Part shown: piece after piece, positions 50,787 through 64,000 of the stretch
Layout: each line of letters begins with the position of its first letter
How positions within the stretch are numbered: the stretch's first letter is position 1
NCBI GenBank assembly: GCA_000751295.2
Contig: CCMO02000001.1
Span: 4,430,615 to 4,494,614 of the forward strand
DNA from: a bacterium YEK0313
Lineage (GTDB): Bacteria > Pseudomonadota > Alphaproteobacteria > Rhizobiales > Phreatobacteraceae
Direction of reading: 5' to 3'
DNA: 64,000 nt
Made by a program: the position numbers and the translations under genes
Notes under the pieces: model-generated
Database searches by the model: none
The model's input: only the letters and a program-made list of their open reading frames with translations
Told to the model about the DNA's origin: nothing

Positions 50787-52838
50787 TCACGTCAGAACCA
50801 TCAGGCTGCGGCCGCCGACCTGGATGGCCTCGGCGGTCTCGGACGCGCCCGCGCGAGCCTCGGGGTCGGCCGTGTCGACGACCAGCGTCCAGGCCTGGCC
50901 GCCGCCGCGCGGCGGCAGCTGGAAGCGCACCGTGTCGGCGTAGGAATTGAACAGGATCAGGCTCTCCGGTCCGCCCGCCTCCACCGTCATCAGGCAGCCG
51001 AAGGCGAGCGCCGAGGCGTCCGCCCAGTGGGCCGGCTCCTGCTCGCCGCCGCCGGCATTCAGCCAGCGCAGGACGACGTCGCCGTAGCGCGGCGGGCGGA
51101 ACAAGCCATGCTGCCGGCGCAGCGCGATCAGCCGGCGCGCAAAGGCGAGCAGTTCCTGATGGCGTGGCGACAGCGCGTCCCAGTCGAGCCAGTTGATCGG
51201 GCCGTCCTGGCAGTAGGCATTGTTGTTGCCACCCTGCGACCGGCCGATCTCGTCTCCGGCCAGCACCATCGGTGTGCCATGCGACAGCAGGAGCGTCGCC
51301 AGCATGTTGCGCATCTGCCGCTCGCGCAGGGCATTGACGGCCGGGTCGTCGGTCTCGCCTTCCCAGCCGCAGTTCCACGACCGGTTGTCGTCCTGGCCGT
51401 CGCGATTGTCCTCGCCGTTCGCTTCGTTGTGCTTGCGATCGTAGGAGACGAGGTCACGCAGGGTGAAGCCGTCATGGGCGGTGACGAAGTTGACGCTTGC
51501 CCAGGGCGCCCGGCCGCGGCGATCGAACGTGTCGGGCGAACCGGCGAGGCTTTCGGCAAGCCCGCGCGCGGAGCCGGGGTCGCCGCGCCAATAGGCGCGC
51601 ACCCGGTCGCGGTAGCGGTCGTTCCATTCAGCCCAACCGGGCGGAAACGCGCCGAGAGCATAGCCCTCCGCCCGGGCGTCCCAGGGTTCGGCGATGCATT
51701 TCAGCCGCCTGAGGACCGGATCCTGCGCGATGGCGCTCAGCAGCGGCGCATGGGCGTCGAACGGCCCGTCCTTGCGGGCAAGGCTCGCGGCGAGGTCGAA
51801 GCGAAAGCCGTCGACCTCCATGACCTGCGCCCAGTAGCGGAGGGAATCGAGGACGAGGGCGATGACCCGCGGATGCTCGGCGCGCAGCGTGTTGCCCGTG
51901 CCGGCATTGTTGACGTAGCGCCGCGGATCCTGCGGCTGAAGCTGATAGTAGGCTGCATTGTCGATGCCGCGAAAGCTGAGCGTCGGGCCGAGCTCGTCGC
52001 TTTCGGCGGTGTGGTTGTAGACGACGTCGAGAATGACCTCGATGCCGGCATCGTGGAAACGGCGCACCATGTCGCGGAACGACCGCAGGCCTTGAGGCCC
52101 GATATAGCGCGGCGCGGGCGCGAAGAAGCCGACGCTGTTGTAGCCCCAGTAGTTGCGCAGGCCCTTTGCCATCAGCGGATAGTCGTCGGCGAAGGCATGC
52201 ACCGGCAGGAGCTCGACGGACGTGACGCCGAGGCTCCTGACATGCGCGACGAGCTCGGGCGCGGCGAGCGCCTCGCACGGGGCGAGCCCTGCCGCGCCGC
52301 CGGCCGGATGCAGCCTGGAAAAGCCGTCGACATGAAGCTCATAGAGAATGGTGCGGTCCCAGCCGATCGCCGGCGCGCCGGGCCCGGGCCCGCCGTCGAG
52401 GTCGCCGCAGACGATGCATTTCGGCGTGACGCCGGCGCTGTCGAGCCGGCTGAAGGTCAGATCGCGATCGCCTTCCGCCGCGCGGTCATAGCCGAAATGC
52501 GCTTGTGACAGTGCAATCCCGCCCGTCAGCTGCCGCGCATAGGGGTCGATCAGCAGCTTGTTCGGGTTGCAGCGAAGGCCCGCGGCGGGATCGTAGGGGC
52601 CGTGCACGCGATAGCCGTAACGCTGCCCTGCCTGGAGCCGCGGCACATAGCCGCTCCAGATCTCGTTCTCGCATGTCGGCAAGGCCAGGCGGGCGATTTC
52701 CTGCGCGCCGCCGGGATCGAACAGGCACAGGTCGACGCCGCTCGCGACCGACGAGAACAGCGCGAAACTGACGCCCTCATCGTCTGCATTGGCTCCGAGA
52801 AGCGGGCTTCGGCTCTCGACGATTTCAAAGGCTTGCAT
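50787..52838 (-). CDS. glgX: GlgX, glycogen debranching enzyme
   Basis: A 683-residue glycogen debranching enzyme (GH13 isoamylase-type) that cleaves alpha-1,6 branches. It has an N-terminal CBM48-like domain (to about 150), a TIM barrel and a C-terminal beta domain. Catalytic residues are D348 (VDGFRFDLA), E384 (CIAEPWD) and D456 (TAHDGFT); the spacings 36 and 72 equal those of E. coli GlgX. The start at 52838 (MQAFEIVESRSP) is the only in-frame ATG near the family start, with GGGAGG rather far upstream. It is on the opposite strand to the rest of the cluster and is one of two GlgX-type enzymes here. Confidence 0.94.
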   Translation of the reverse strand: MQAFEIVESRSPLLGANADDEGVSFALFSSVASGVDLCLFDPGGAQEIARLALPTCENEIWSGYVPRLQAGQRYGYRVHGPYDPAAGLRCNPNKLLIDPYARQLTGGIALSQAHFGYDRAAEGDRDLTFSRLDSAGVTPKCIVCGDLDGGPGPGAPAIGWDRTILYELHVDGFSRLHPAGGAAGLAPCEALAAPELVAHVRSLGVTSVELLPVHAFADDYPLMAKGLRNYWGYNSVGFFAPAPRYIGPQGLRSFRDMVRRFHDAGIEVILDVVYNHTAESDELGPTLSFRGIDNAAYYQLQPQDPRRYVNNAGTGNTLRAEHPRVIALVLDSLRYWAQVMEVDGFRFDLAASLARKDGPFDAHAPLLSAIAQDPVLRRLKCIAEPWDARAEGYALGAFPPGWAEWNDRYRDRVRAYWRGDPGSARGLAESLAGSPDTFDRRGRAPWASVNFVTAHDGFTLRDLVSYDRKHNEANGEDNRDGQDDNRSWNCGWEGETDDPAVNALRERQMRNMLATLLLSHGTPMVLAGDEIGRSQGGNNNAYCQDGPINWLDWDALSPRHQELLAFARRLIALRRQHGLFRPPRYGDVVLRWLNAGGGEQEPAHWADASALAFGCLMTVEAGGPESLILFNSYADTVRFQLPPRGGGQAWTLVVDTADPEARAGASETAEAIQVGGRSLMVLT

Positions 52839-53087
52839 GGCAGAGACGCACGGGCCTCCCGGTGAGATCAGTGGAACTGCAAGAGAGGTCCTTCGTTCGT
52901 CCAGAACGTGAATTCTTCGTTCGTCCCAGGAGTCGGGCGCCGATCGGCTGCCGAGGAAACGCCTGCCGGCGGCAGGCGGTTCATCCCCGAACTGTGACAC
53001 GCGGGCTGGCTCGGCCATGCGTGTCACGGAACGCTGTCGGTCGCGCGCCAGCTGGTCTGCAGAGGTTAGCCTGATCGGACATGCGCG

Positions 53088-56000
53088 ATGAGATTTTGCT
53101 ACGCATCCTTGCACGGCCCGCTCGCCAAGGCGGGATTGGAACGGGCCGCGGCGGACCTGCGATCGCTCGGCTTCGATGGACTGGCCCTCGGCCTTCGCTT
53201 CGGCGGCGACGCGGCCGGAGCGGCGATCACCGAGATCGCCCGCACCTTGCGCGAAGCCGACCTCGCCATGATGCTCGACATCTGCCTCGAACAGCCTGAA
53301 GGGCTCGGGCGCAACACCATCCCCGCCGCCTGGCAGGTCGCCGATCCGACGGAGGTTCCGCCGCCCGATCCGCGGCGCGAACTGGTCTCGCCCCGCCTGC
53401 GCTGGCACGACCCGGCGGCCCGGCACGACATCGAGGCGTGGTGGAGCGAGGAGCTCGCCACGCTCGCGCAGCGCGGCGTGCGTCATTTCCGGTGCCGCAC
53501 CCCGCATCTTGCGCCGCGCGCCGCCTGGCGCGCCATAGCGGCGACGCTGCACACGGCCGAGCCGCGTGCCATGCTGCACGCCTGGACCCCCGGCCTCACA
53601 TGGGACCAGGTCGCCCATCTGCAGGGCGCCGGTTTCGCCGGCGGCTTTCTGTCGACGGCCTGGTGGGACGGACGCGCGGCCTGGCTTGCCGACGAGGCGG
53701 AACTGCTGGGCCGGCTCGGCCCGGCGCTCTCCCTCGCGGACGTGCCGAGCGGCGAACATCTTGCGCCCACGACGATCCAGCATGCGGCCGCCGCGGGCGC
53801 CGAAGGTCGGCGGACGGCAGCACTCCGCGCTCTCGATCTCGCCGCCTGCCTCGGCAATGGCCTGTTCGCGCCGATCAACATGCTGACCGGCGGTGCGGAC
53901 GATGCCTGGCCGGATGACCAGGCGAGCGAACTGTTTGCGTCGGCCGACGGAGCGCTGCGGGACAAGGTGAAGACCGCCAACCGGCGCTGCGCCCTGGTCG
54001 CCGGGCTTTCGCCGCCGCGCCCGGCCTATGACGGCGCCGCCGTCGGCGTCTTCCTGCGCACCGACACGCTGGCGCCCGGCCTCGCCGCCGCGGGCGTCGC
54101 GGTCGCCATCAACAATGGCGCGGATGCTGCCGGCCTGCCGATCGGCAGGACGGCGTTTGGCGACCTGCGCCCGGCCGTCGGCCAAGACGCAGAGCCGTTG
54201 CCGCTCGGCCCGGGAGAGGTTCGCCTCATCCCGCTCGCCGCGTCGCGGCCGGTCGTCGTGAAGAGGCCCCGGCCGGCCGTCGACCGCTGGGCGCAGGCGC
54301 CACGCATCGCCATCGAGCGCATCAGCGGCGCCATCGACGGCGGCCGTTTCGCCGCCAAGCGGATCGTCGGCCAGCCGGTGGACGTCGAGGCCGACATCTT
54401 TTCGGACGGCCACGACCTCATCGCGGCGGAGCTGCTGTGGCGGCCGGCGGACGAAAGGGACTGGCGGCGCGTCGCCATGGAGCCCATGGGCAACGACCGG
54501 TGGCGCGCCGTCATGCTGCCCGATCGCGTCGGCCGGCATCTCGTCGCGATCGAAGCCTGGCAGGACGTGTTCGGCAGCCTGCAGCACACCCTGCGCGCCA
54601 AGATCACCGCCGAGGTCGACATTGCTGTGGAGCTGGAGGAGGCCCGGCTGCTGGTCGAGGCGGCGCTGGCGCACGCGCCCGCCCCCGATCTCGCCCGGCT
54701 TGCCGAACGCCTTGTCGAGCATGATCCGGCAAGCGCGGACATGCTCCTGTCGCCCGCCATCGGCGAGGCCATGGCGGCGCGCGATCCGCGCAAATTCCTG
54801 ACGCGCAGCGAACCGCAGCTGCCCTTCGACATCGAGCGCCCACAGGCCGCTTTCGCCAGCTGGTACGAGCTCTTCCCACGCAGCGTGACCAACGATCCGC
54901 ATCGCCACGGCACGCTGCGCGACGTGATCGGCCGGCTGCCGGCCATCCGCGCCATGGGCTTCGACGTTCTCTATTTTCCGCCGATCCATCCGATCGGGCG
55001 CAAGAACCGCAAGGGACGCAACAACAGCCTCACCGCCGCGCCCGGTGATGTCGGCAGCCCCTATGCGATCGGCGCGGCGGAGGGCGGCCACGACGCCATC
55101 CTGCCGGCGCTGGGCACGCTCGACGACTTCCGCGCCCTGGTCACGGCGGCGCAGCGCCAGGGCCTCGAGATCGCTCTCGATTTCGCAATCCAGTGCGCAC
55201 CGGACCATCCTTGGCTGACCGATCATCCCGACTGGTTCCAGCGGCGCCCGGACGGAACGATCCGCTACGCCGAGAACCCGCCGAAAAAATACGAGGATAT
55301 CGTCAATGTCGACTTCTATGCGCCGGCGGCCGTTCCCGCCCTCTGGCTGGCGCTGCGCGACGTCGTGCGCTTCTGGATCGACCAGGGCGTGCGCATGTTC
55401 CGCGTGGACAATCCGCACACCAAGCCGCTGCCGTTCTGGGAATGGATGATTGCCGATATCCGCAACATCCGGCCCGACATCATTTTCCTCTCGGAAGCCT
55501 TCACCCGGCCCAGGATGATGTACCGGCTGGCCAAGGTCGGCTTCTCGCAGTCCTACACATATTTCACCTGGAGAAACACCAAGGTGGAAATTGCGAACTA
55601 TGTCGAGGAGCTGAGCACGGCGGAGCCGAAGGACTATTTCCGCCCCCATTTCTTCGTCAACACGCCGGACATCAACCCGTTCTACCTGCAGACGTCGGGC
55701 CGGCCGGGTTTCCTCGTCCGCGCGGCACTGGCCGCCACCCTGTCGGGCCTGTGGGGCGTCTATTCCGGCTTCGAGCTGTGCGAAGCCGCCCCCCTGCCGG
55801 GCCGCGAGGAATATCGCGATTCCGAGAAGTACGAACTGCGTCCGCGCGACTATGCGGCGCCCGGCAACATCGTCGCGGAGATCGCACAGCTCAACCGGCT
55901 CCGGCGCCGCCATGCCGCGCTGCAGACGCATCTCGACGTCCGCTTCTACAACGCCTTCAACGACGCGATCCTCTACTACGGCAAGGGCGTTCCCTCCGCC

Positions 56001-56230
56001 GGCGCGCTGATCCTCGTGCTCGTCAATCTCGACCCCCACGGCGTGCAGGCGTGCGCGTTCGAGGTCCCGCTCTGGGAATGGGGCCTGCCCGACCATGGAA
56101 CGGTGGAGGTCGAGGACCTCTGGCGCGGCGAGCGCTTCAGCTGGAACGGCAAGATCCAGCATATCCGCCTCGACCCGCAGGACCTGCCTTTCGCGATCTT
56201 CCGCATCGCGCCAAGCAGCGGAGGCCGGCC

Positions 56231-56234
<4 letters not shown>
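53088..56234 (+). CDS. glgE: GlgE, maltose-1-phosphate maltosyltransferase with N-terminal extension
   Basis: A 1,048-residue GH13 enzyme that transfers maltose from alpha-maltose-1-phosphate onto glucan chains. Residues from about 400 onward match GlgE: nucleophile D774 (MFRVDNPHTKPLPFWEW), acid/base E803 (FLSEAFTRP) and transition-state D861 (VNTPDINPFYL). Spacings 29 and 58 fit characterised GlgE (29 and 57). The first 400 residues are extra compared with the roughly 660-700 residues usual in actinobacteria and look like a degenerate amylase-type barrel (LRSLGFDGLALGLRFGG, LAMMLDICLEQPEG) that lacks recognisable catalytic residues. ATG 53088; the ATGA overlap with the next gene shows coupling. 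Confidence 0.93.
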
Positions 56235-59501
<3,267 letters not shown>

Positions 59502-59509
<8 letters not shown>

Positions 59510-61703
59510 GCGCACCGCGACGACGCTCGATCCCGCCGAGGCGCGCGCCCTGGTCGAGGGCACGCATGGCGACCCCTTCGCCGTGCTGGGGCCGCATGCG
59601 GCGGGCAAGGGTCACCTGTTGCGCGTCTGCCTGCCCGGCGCCATCGGCGTGGAAGCGATCGAACGGGACGGCGGCAAGCTGCTCGCCGAACTGTCGCCCG
59701 GCCCGGCCGAAGGTCTGTTCGAGGCTCCCTTGGGGCGGCACGTCCCCTATCGCCTGCGCATCCGCTGGCCGGGCGCGGTGCAGGAAACGGAAGACCCCTA
59801 TTCGTTCGGCCCGCTGCTCGGCGAGCTCGATCTCTATCTGATCGCCGAGGGCCGCCATTTCCAGCTGGGCGACGCACTCGGCGCATCCTGGCAGACGATC
59901 GACGGCGTTCCGGGACTGCGCTTCGCCGTCTGGGCGCCGAATGCGAGCCGCGTCGCCGTGATCGGCGACTTCAACGCCTGGGACGAACGGCGCCACCCGA
60001 TGCGCCTGCGGCGCGAGGCCGGCGTCTGGGAGATCTTCGTGCCGCGCGCCCGACCGGGCGATCGCTACAAATATGCAATCCGCGCCCGCGACGGCACGCG
60101 CCTGGCGGCCAAGGCCGACCCGCTGGCGCGCGAAACCGAGCGGCCGCCCTCCACGGCCTCCGTCGCGCCCGGGCCGATGGTGCATGAATGGCACGACCGG
60201 GACTGGATGGCCCGGCGCGAGACGGGGCAGCAGGCCGACGCACCGATGTCGATCTACGAGGTTCATGTCGGCTCATGGATGGCGCCGCGCGGCGGCGAGT
60301 CCTCCGAGCCGCTGTGGCGGCGGCTGGCACGCACCCTCATCCCCTATGTCGGCGAGATGGGCTTCACCCATATCGAGCTGCTGCCGGTGACCGAACATCC
60401 CTTCGGCGGCTCCTGGGGCTATCAGCCCCTCGGGCTGTTCGCGCCCAGCGCGCGCTACGGCTCGCCGGACGATCTGGCCGCCTTCATCGACGCCTGCCAC
60501 CTCGCCGGTATCGGTGTCCTGCTCGACTGGGTGCCCGCGCACTTTCCGACCGACGCGCACGGCCTCGCGCGCTTCGACGGCACGGCGCTCTATGAGCATC
60601 TCGACCCGCATCAGGGCTTCCATCGCGACTGGAACACCCTGATCTACAATTTCGGCCGGCACGAGGTGCAGGGCTTCCTCATCGCCAGCGCGCTGTTCTG
60701 GCTCGAAAAGTTCCATGTCGACGGACTGCGGGTCGATGCGGTCGCCTCGATGCTCTACCGCGACTACAGCCGGGCCGCCGGCGAATGGACGCCCAACATC
60801 CACGGCGGACGGGAAAATCTGGAAGCCGTCGATTTCCTGCGGCGCCTCAACGAGGCGGTGGCCGAGCGCTGTCCGGGCGCGATCATGGTCGCCGAGGAAT
60901 CGACCGCCTGGCCGGGCGTCACGCGCCCGGTCCGCGATGGCGGGCTGGGATTTTCCTACAAGTGGAACATGGGTTGGATGAACGACACGCTGCGCTACAT
61001 GAGCCGCGATCCGGTCCATCGCAAATGGCACCATGACGACCTTACCTTCGGCCTGGTCTATGCCTTCTCGGAAAAGTTCATCCTGCCGCTGTCCCATGAC
61101 GAGGTCGTGCACGGCAAGGGCTCGCTCATTGGCCGGATGCCGGGCGACGACTGGCGTCGGTTCGCCAATCTGCGCGCCTATTTCGGCTTCATGTGGGCGC
61201 ATCCGGGCAAGAAGCTGCTGTTCATGGGCGGCGAGATCGCCCAGATGCGCGAATGGAACCATGAAGCCGAGATCGACTGGCCGCTCGCCGACGATCCACG
61301 CCATGACGGCGTGCGCCGCCTGGTTCGCGACCTCAACTTCCTCCATCGGCGCGAGCCCGCGCTGCATCAGCGCGATGCGGATCCGGAGGGGTTCCGCTGG
61401 CTGATCGGCGACGATCGGACGAACTCGGTCTTCGCCTTTCTGCGCCTCGGCGCAGCCGGGACGCCGCCGATCCTGGTGCTCGTCAACATGACGCCGACGC
61501 CGCTCGAGAACTACTGCGTCGGGGCGCCGCTGCGTGGCCGCTGGAGCGAACTCCTGAACACCGACGCCGCCGTCTATGGCGGCTCCAACATGGGCAATGG
61601 CGGCAGCGTCGAGGCGCTCGCCGCCCCCGCTCACGGCCAGCCCTTCTCGATCCGGGCGACGGTTCCGCCTCTGGCCGTGATCATCCTGAAGCACGAGGGC
61701 TGA
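59502..61703 (+). CDS. glgB: GlgB, 1,4-alpha-glucan branching enzyme
   Basis: A 733-residue branching enzyme (GH13 with two N-terminal carbohydrate-binding domains). Catalytic residues: D412 (VDGLRVDAVASMLYRDY), E465 (MVAEESTAWP) and D533 (LSHDEVVHGK); the spacings 53 and 68 equal E. coli GlgB. The N-terminal domain starts ALVEGTHGDPFAVLGPHAAG. It introduces alpha-1,6 branches in the glucan built by GlgE. It is translationally coupled to treS-mak by an eight-base overlap, and the next gene starts at once after its stop (TGAATG). Confidence 0.97.
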
Positions 61704-64000
61704 ATGTCCGTCATCGCCGACACGCTCGACCCCGGCAAGCCATACCCGCTCGGCGCGAGCTCCGACGGGCTCGGCGTCAATTTCGCCGTCTTCTCCGCCC
61801 ATGCCGAACGGATCGATCTGTGCGTTTTCGACCCCACCGGCCGGCGCGAGATCGCCCGGCTGCCGCTGCCGGAATGCACCGACGAGGTCTGGCACGGCTA
61901 TCTCCCGAATGCCCAGGCCGGCCTCCTCTACGGCTATCGCGCCCACGGTCCCTACCGGCCGCACGAAGGCCATCGCTTCAATCCGCACAAGCTGCTGCTC
62001 GACCCCTATGCGCGCCGCCTGAACGGCCATGTCCGCTGGACCGATGCGCTGTTCGGCTATCGTGTCGCCTCGCCCCGCGCCGACCTGTCCTTCGACCGCC
62101 GCGACAGCGCCGCCGGCATGCCCAAGGCGGTCGTCACCGACGACAGCTTCAACTGGGCCGACGACCGGCCGCCGCGCACACCTTGGGCGGACACCGTCAT
62201 CTACGAAGCCCATCCGCGCGGGCTGACCATGCTGTGTGACAGCATTCGCACGCCCGAGCGCGGCACCTTCGCGGCGCTGGGCGATCCCGCCGTGCTCGAT
62301 CATCTGCGGCGCCTCGGCGTGACCGCCATCGAGCTCATGCCGATCCACGCCTTCGTTCAGGACAGGCATCTGCTCGAAAAGGGGCTGCGCAACTACTGGG
62401 GCTACAACACGCTCGGCTTCTTCGCGCCGGAGGCGCGCTATCTCTCCAACGGCGATCTCAACGAAATCCGCGTGGCAGTGCGCCGCCTGCACGCCGCCGG
62501 CATCGAAGTCATCCTCGACGTCGTCTACAACCACACCGCCGAAGGCAGCGAGCTCGGACCGACGCTCAGCTTCCGCGGGCTCGACAATGCCAGCTACTAT
62601 CGTCTGCTGCAGGAGGACCCGCGCCACTGCGTCAACGATACCGGCACGGGCAACACCTTCAATCTCAGCCATCCGCGCGTTATCCAGCTCGTGCTGGATT
62701 CGCTGCGCTACTGGGTCACCTCGTTCCACGTCGACGGCTTCCGCTTCGATCTCGGCGTGACGCTCGGCCGCGAAGCGCATGGCTTCGATCCCGGCGCCGG
62801 TTTTTTCGACGCCCTGCGCCAGGACCCGGTCCTGTCGCAGGTGAAGCTCATCTCCGAACCGTGGGACGTCGGCCCGGGCGGCTACCAGCTCGGCCACCAT
62901 CCGCCAGGCTTTGCCGAGTGGAACGATCGCTTCCGCGACGGCGCCCGCCGGTTCTGGCGCGGCGACACGGGCCAGCGGGCGGAAATCGCCGCTCGCCTCG
63001 CCGGCTCCAGCGACTTCTTCGACCGCCGCGCGCGCCGGCCCTGGGCCTCGGTCAACTATGTCGCCGCACATGACGGCTTCACCCTCCTCGACCTCGTCTC
63101 CTATGCCGAGCGGCACAACGAGGCGAATGGCGAGGGCAACAGCGACGGCGCGAGCGACAATCTCTCCGCCAACTGGGGGGTGGAGGGCGCAACCGACGAC
63201 GATGCCATCAACGAGACCCGCGGCCGTGTGCAGCGCGCCCTGCTCGCGACCATGTTCATGGCGGCGGGCACGCCCATGCTGCTCGCCGGCGATGAATTCG
63301 GCCGAAGCCAGGGGGGCAACAACAATGCCTATTGCCAGGACAACGAGATCTCCTGGCTGGACTGGACCCTTGCCAAGGCGCCGCCGGGCGAAGCGCTTTT
63401 CGCCTATACCCGGCGCCTCATCGCCCTGCGTCACGCGCACCCGATCCTGCGCTGCCGCAAGTTCCTGCACGGCCGGGACGAGCTGGCGCCCGGCCTGCCC
63501 GACATCGACTGGTTTGACGAGCGCGGCGAACGGCTGACCGAGGAGGCCTGGACCGACGGCGCCCACCAGCTGCTCATGCTGCGCCGCGCCAGCGTGGCCG
63601 GCGACGGTTCGATCGACATCTTCCTGATGATGCTCAACCCGCTCGGTGAGGACCGCGAATTCGTCCTTCCGCCTCCGGCTTCCGACGCACGGCTGCTGCT
63701 CGACAGCGCGCAGCCCGATCGTCCCGAAGGACCGGTCGCATCGCCGCTCACCGTGGCGGCCCATGGCGTGCTGCTGGTGCAATGCCGACTGCCGGCGTCT
63801 GGCTCCGCATCGGACGACACCTGGTTCGGACCCGCCGCCACCGCGGATGGCAAAACCCGGTTTCGCCTCTGGGCGCCGCAGGCCGGGAGCGTCGCGCTCG
63901 ACATCGACGGTCGGGGCACGACCGAGATGAGCGTCGGCGCAGGCGGATGGTTCGAGGCGGTGGATCATTGCCGGCCGGGTGAGGCCTACCGGTTCCGGAT
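61704..64000 (+). CDS. glgX: GlgX-TreZ fusion (debranching enzyme + trehalohydrolase), cut by window edge
   Basis: The frame is open from ATG 61704 to the right edge (765 residues). Residues 1 to about 695 are a full GlgX: GVNFAVFSAHAERIDLCVF at the start, D349 (VDGFRFDLG), E385 (LISEPWD) and D457 (VAAHDGF), with the same 36/72 spacing as E. coli. After a short linker (ASGSASDDT) the sequence WFGPAATADGKTRFRLWAPQ begins near residue 707. This is the usual N-terminus of malto-oligosyltrehalose trehalohydrolase TreZ. No stop codon separates them. The fusion would couple debranching with trehalose release; TreY, which makes TreZ's substrate, is expected downstream. The rest of the TreZ part is outside the window. 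Confidence 0.88.
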   Translation, partial: MSVIADTLDPGKPYPLGASSDGLGVNFAVFSAHAERIDLCVFDPTGRREIARLPLPECTDEVWHGYLPNAQAGLLYGYRAHGPYRPHEGHRFNPHKLLLDPYARRLNGHVRWTDALFGYRVASPRADLSFDRRDSAAGMPKAVVTDDSFNWADDRPPRTPWADTVIYEAHPRGLTMLCDSIRTPERGTFAALGDPAVLDHLRRLGVTAIELMPIHAFVQDRHLLEKGLRNYWGYNTLGFFAPEARYLSNGDLNEIRVAVRRLHAAGIEVILDVVYNHTAEGSELGPTLSFRGLDNASYYRLLQEDPRHCVNDTGTGNTFNLSHPRVIQLVLDSLRYWVTSFHVDGFRFDLGVTLGREAHGFDPGAGFFDALRQDPVLSQVKLISEPWDVGPGGYQLGHHPPGFAEWNDRFRDGARRFWRGDTGQRAEIAARLAGSSDFFDRRARRPWASVNYVAAHDGFTLLDLVSYAERHNEANGEGNSDGASDNLSANWGVEGATDDDAINETRGRVQRALLATMFMAAGTPMLLAGDEFGRSQGGNNNAYCQDNEISWLDWTLAKAPPGEALFAYTRRLIALRHAHPILRCRKFLHGRDELAPGLPDIDWFDERGERLTEEAWTDGAHQLLMLRRASVAGDGSIDIFLMMLNPLGEDREFVLPPPASDARLLLDSAQPDRPEGPVASPLTVAAHGVLLVQCRLPASGSASDDTWFGPAATADGKTRFRLWAPQAGSVALDIDGRGTTEMSVGAGGWFEAVDHCRPGEAYRFR

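Noticed and set aside
50787..56162. A 1,791-codon minus-strand frame apparently extending glgX far upstream
   Set aside because: Only the last 683 codons form GlgX; the rest is antisense to glgE and has no protein-like features.
60273..63968. Long minus-strand frame opposite glgB and glgX-treZ
   Set aside because: Antisense shadow; the plus strand encodes complete catalytic motifs with correct spacing.

Overview
The window looks like chromosomal DNA from a GC-rich alphaproteobacterium of the Hyphomicrobiales (Rhizobiales). The evidence is the flagellin/FlbT/FlaF arrangement, a giant apolipoprotein-like protein of the Growth Pole Ring type, the YcjX/YcjF/SixA-like trio and the codon use. The genus cannot be fixed from this sequence. 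I saw no rRNA, tRNA, CRISPR array, insertion sequence or phage gene.

Layout. (1) 1-10.7 kb is a flagellar filament and hook region: a flagellin cut by the left edge, a second flagellin, flbT-flaF, and a leftward flgE-flgK-flgL operon with a sigma-54-type promoter. It also holds an unknown Gly-rich protein, a small membrane protein, a frameshifted DUF6624 gene and an XRE-cupin regulator. (2) 10.9-16.3 kb holds a MoxR ATPase and a VWA protein, normally neighbours, separated here by about 2.7 kb of lipoproteins, tiny membrane proteins and a DUF2975/XRE pair. (3) 16.3-26.6 kb is a LysR-controlled 5-oxoproline locus. It runs pxpA, biotin carrier, biotin carboxylase, pxpB and a frameshifted pxpC, followed by an MFS transporter, a TetR regulator with a clear operator, a gamma-glutamyltransferase-family enzyme and a 2-hydroxyacid dehydrogenase. 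(4) 26.6-32.2 kb holds a methyltransferase, an MFS transporter with a D-tartrate dehydratase-like enzyme, an APC permease and a universal stress protein. (5) 32.3-38.4 kb is housekeeping: ycjF, ycjX, a SixA-like phosphatase, a ferredoxin reductase and ferredoxin, an Hpt protein and small conserved proteins.

(6) 39.0-46.2 kb is one gene for a protein of about 2,392 residues with two N-terminal membrane helices and four blocks of 22-, 40-, 22- and 11-residue repeats. It ends in a strong terminator and is the best candidate for the polar-growth ring protein (GPR/RgsE). (7) 46.3-48.0 kb holds a beta-propeller protein and a DUF899 protein.

(8) 48.3-64.0 kb is a glycogen/trehalose cluster: glgP, a divergent glgX, then an overlapping operon glgE - treS::maltokinase - glgB - glgX::treZ that runs off the right edge. 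Together these enzymes would convert trehalose to maltose to maltose-1-phosphate (TreS-Mak), extend glucan from it (GlgE), branch it (GlgB), shorten it (GlgP), debranch it (GlgX) and release trehalose again (TreZ, with a TreY expected downstream). The GlgX-TreZ fusion and the long N-terminal extension of GlgE are the most unusual enzyme architectures here.

Two genes, DUF6624 and pxpC, are each interrupted by an apparent one-base frameshift. Either may be a real lesion or a sequencing error.
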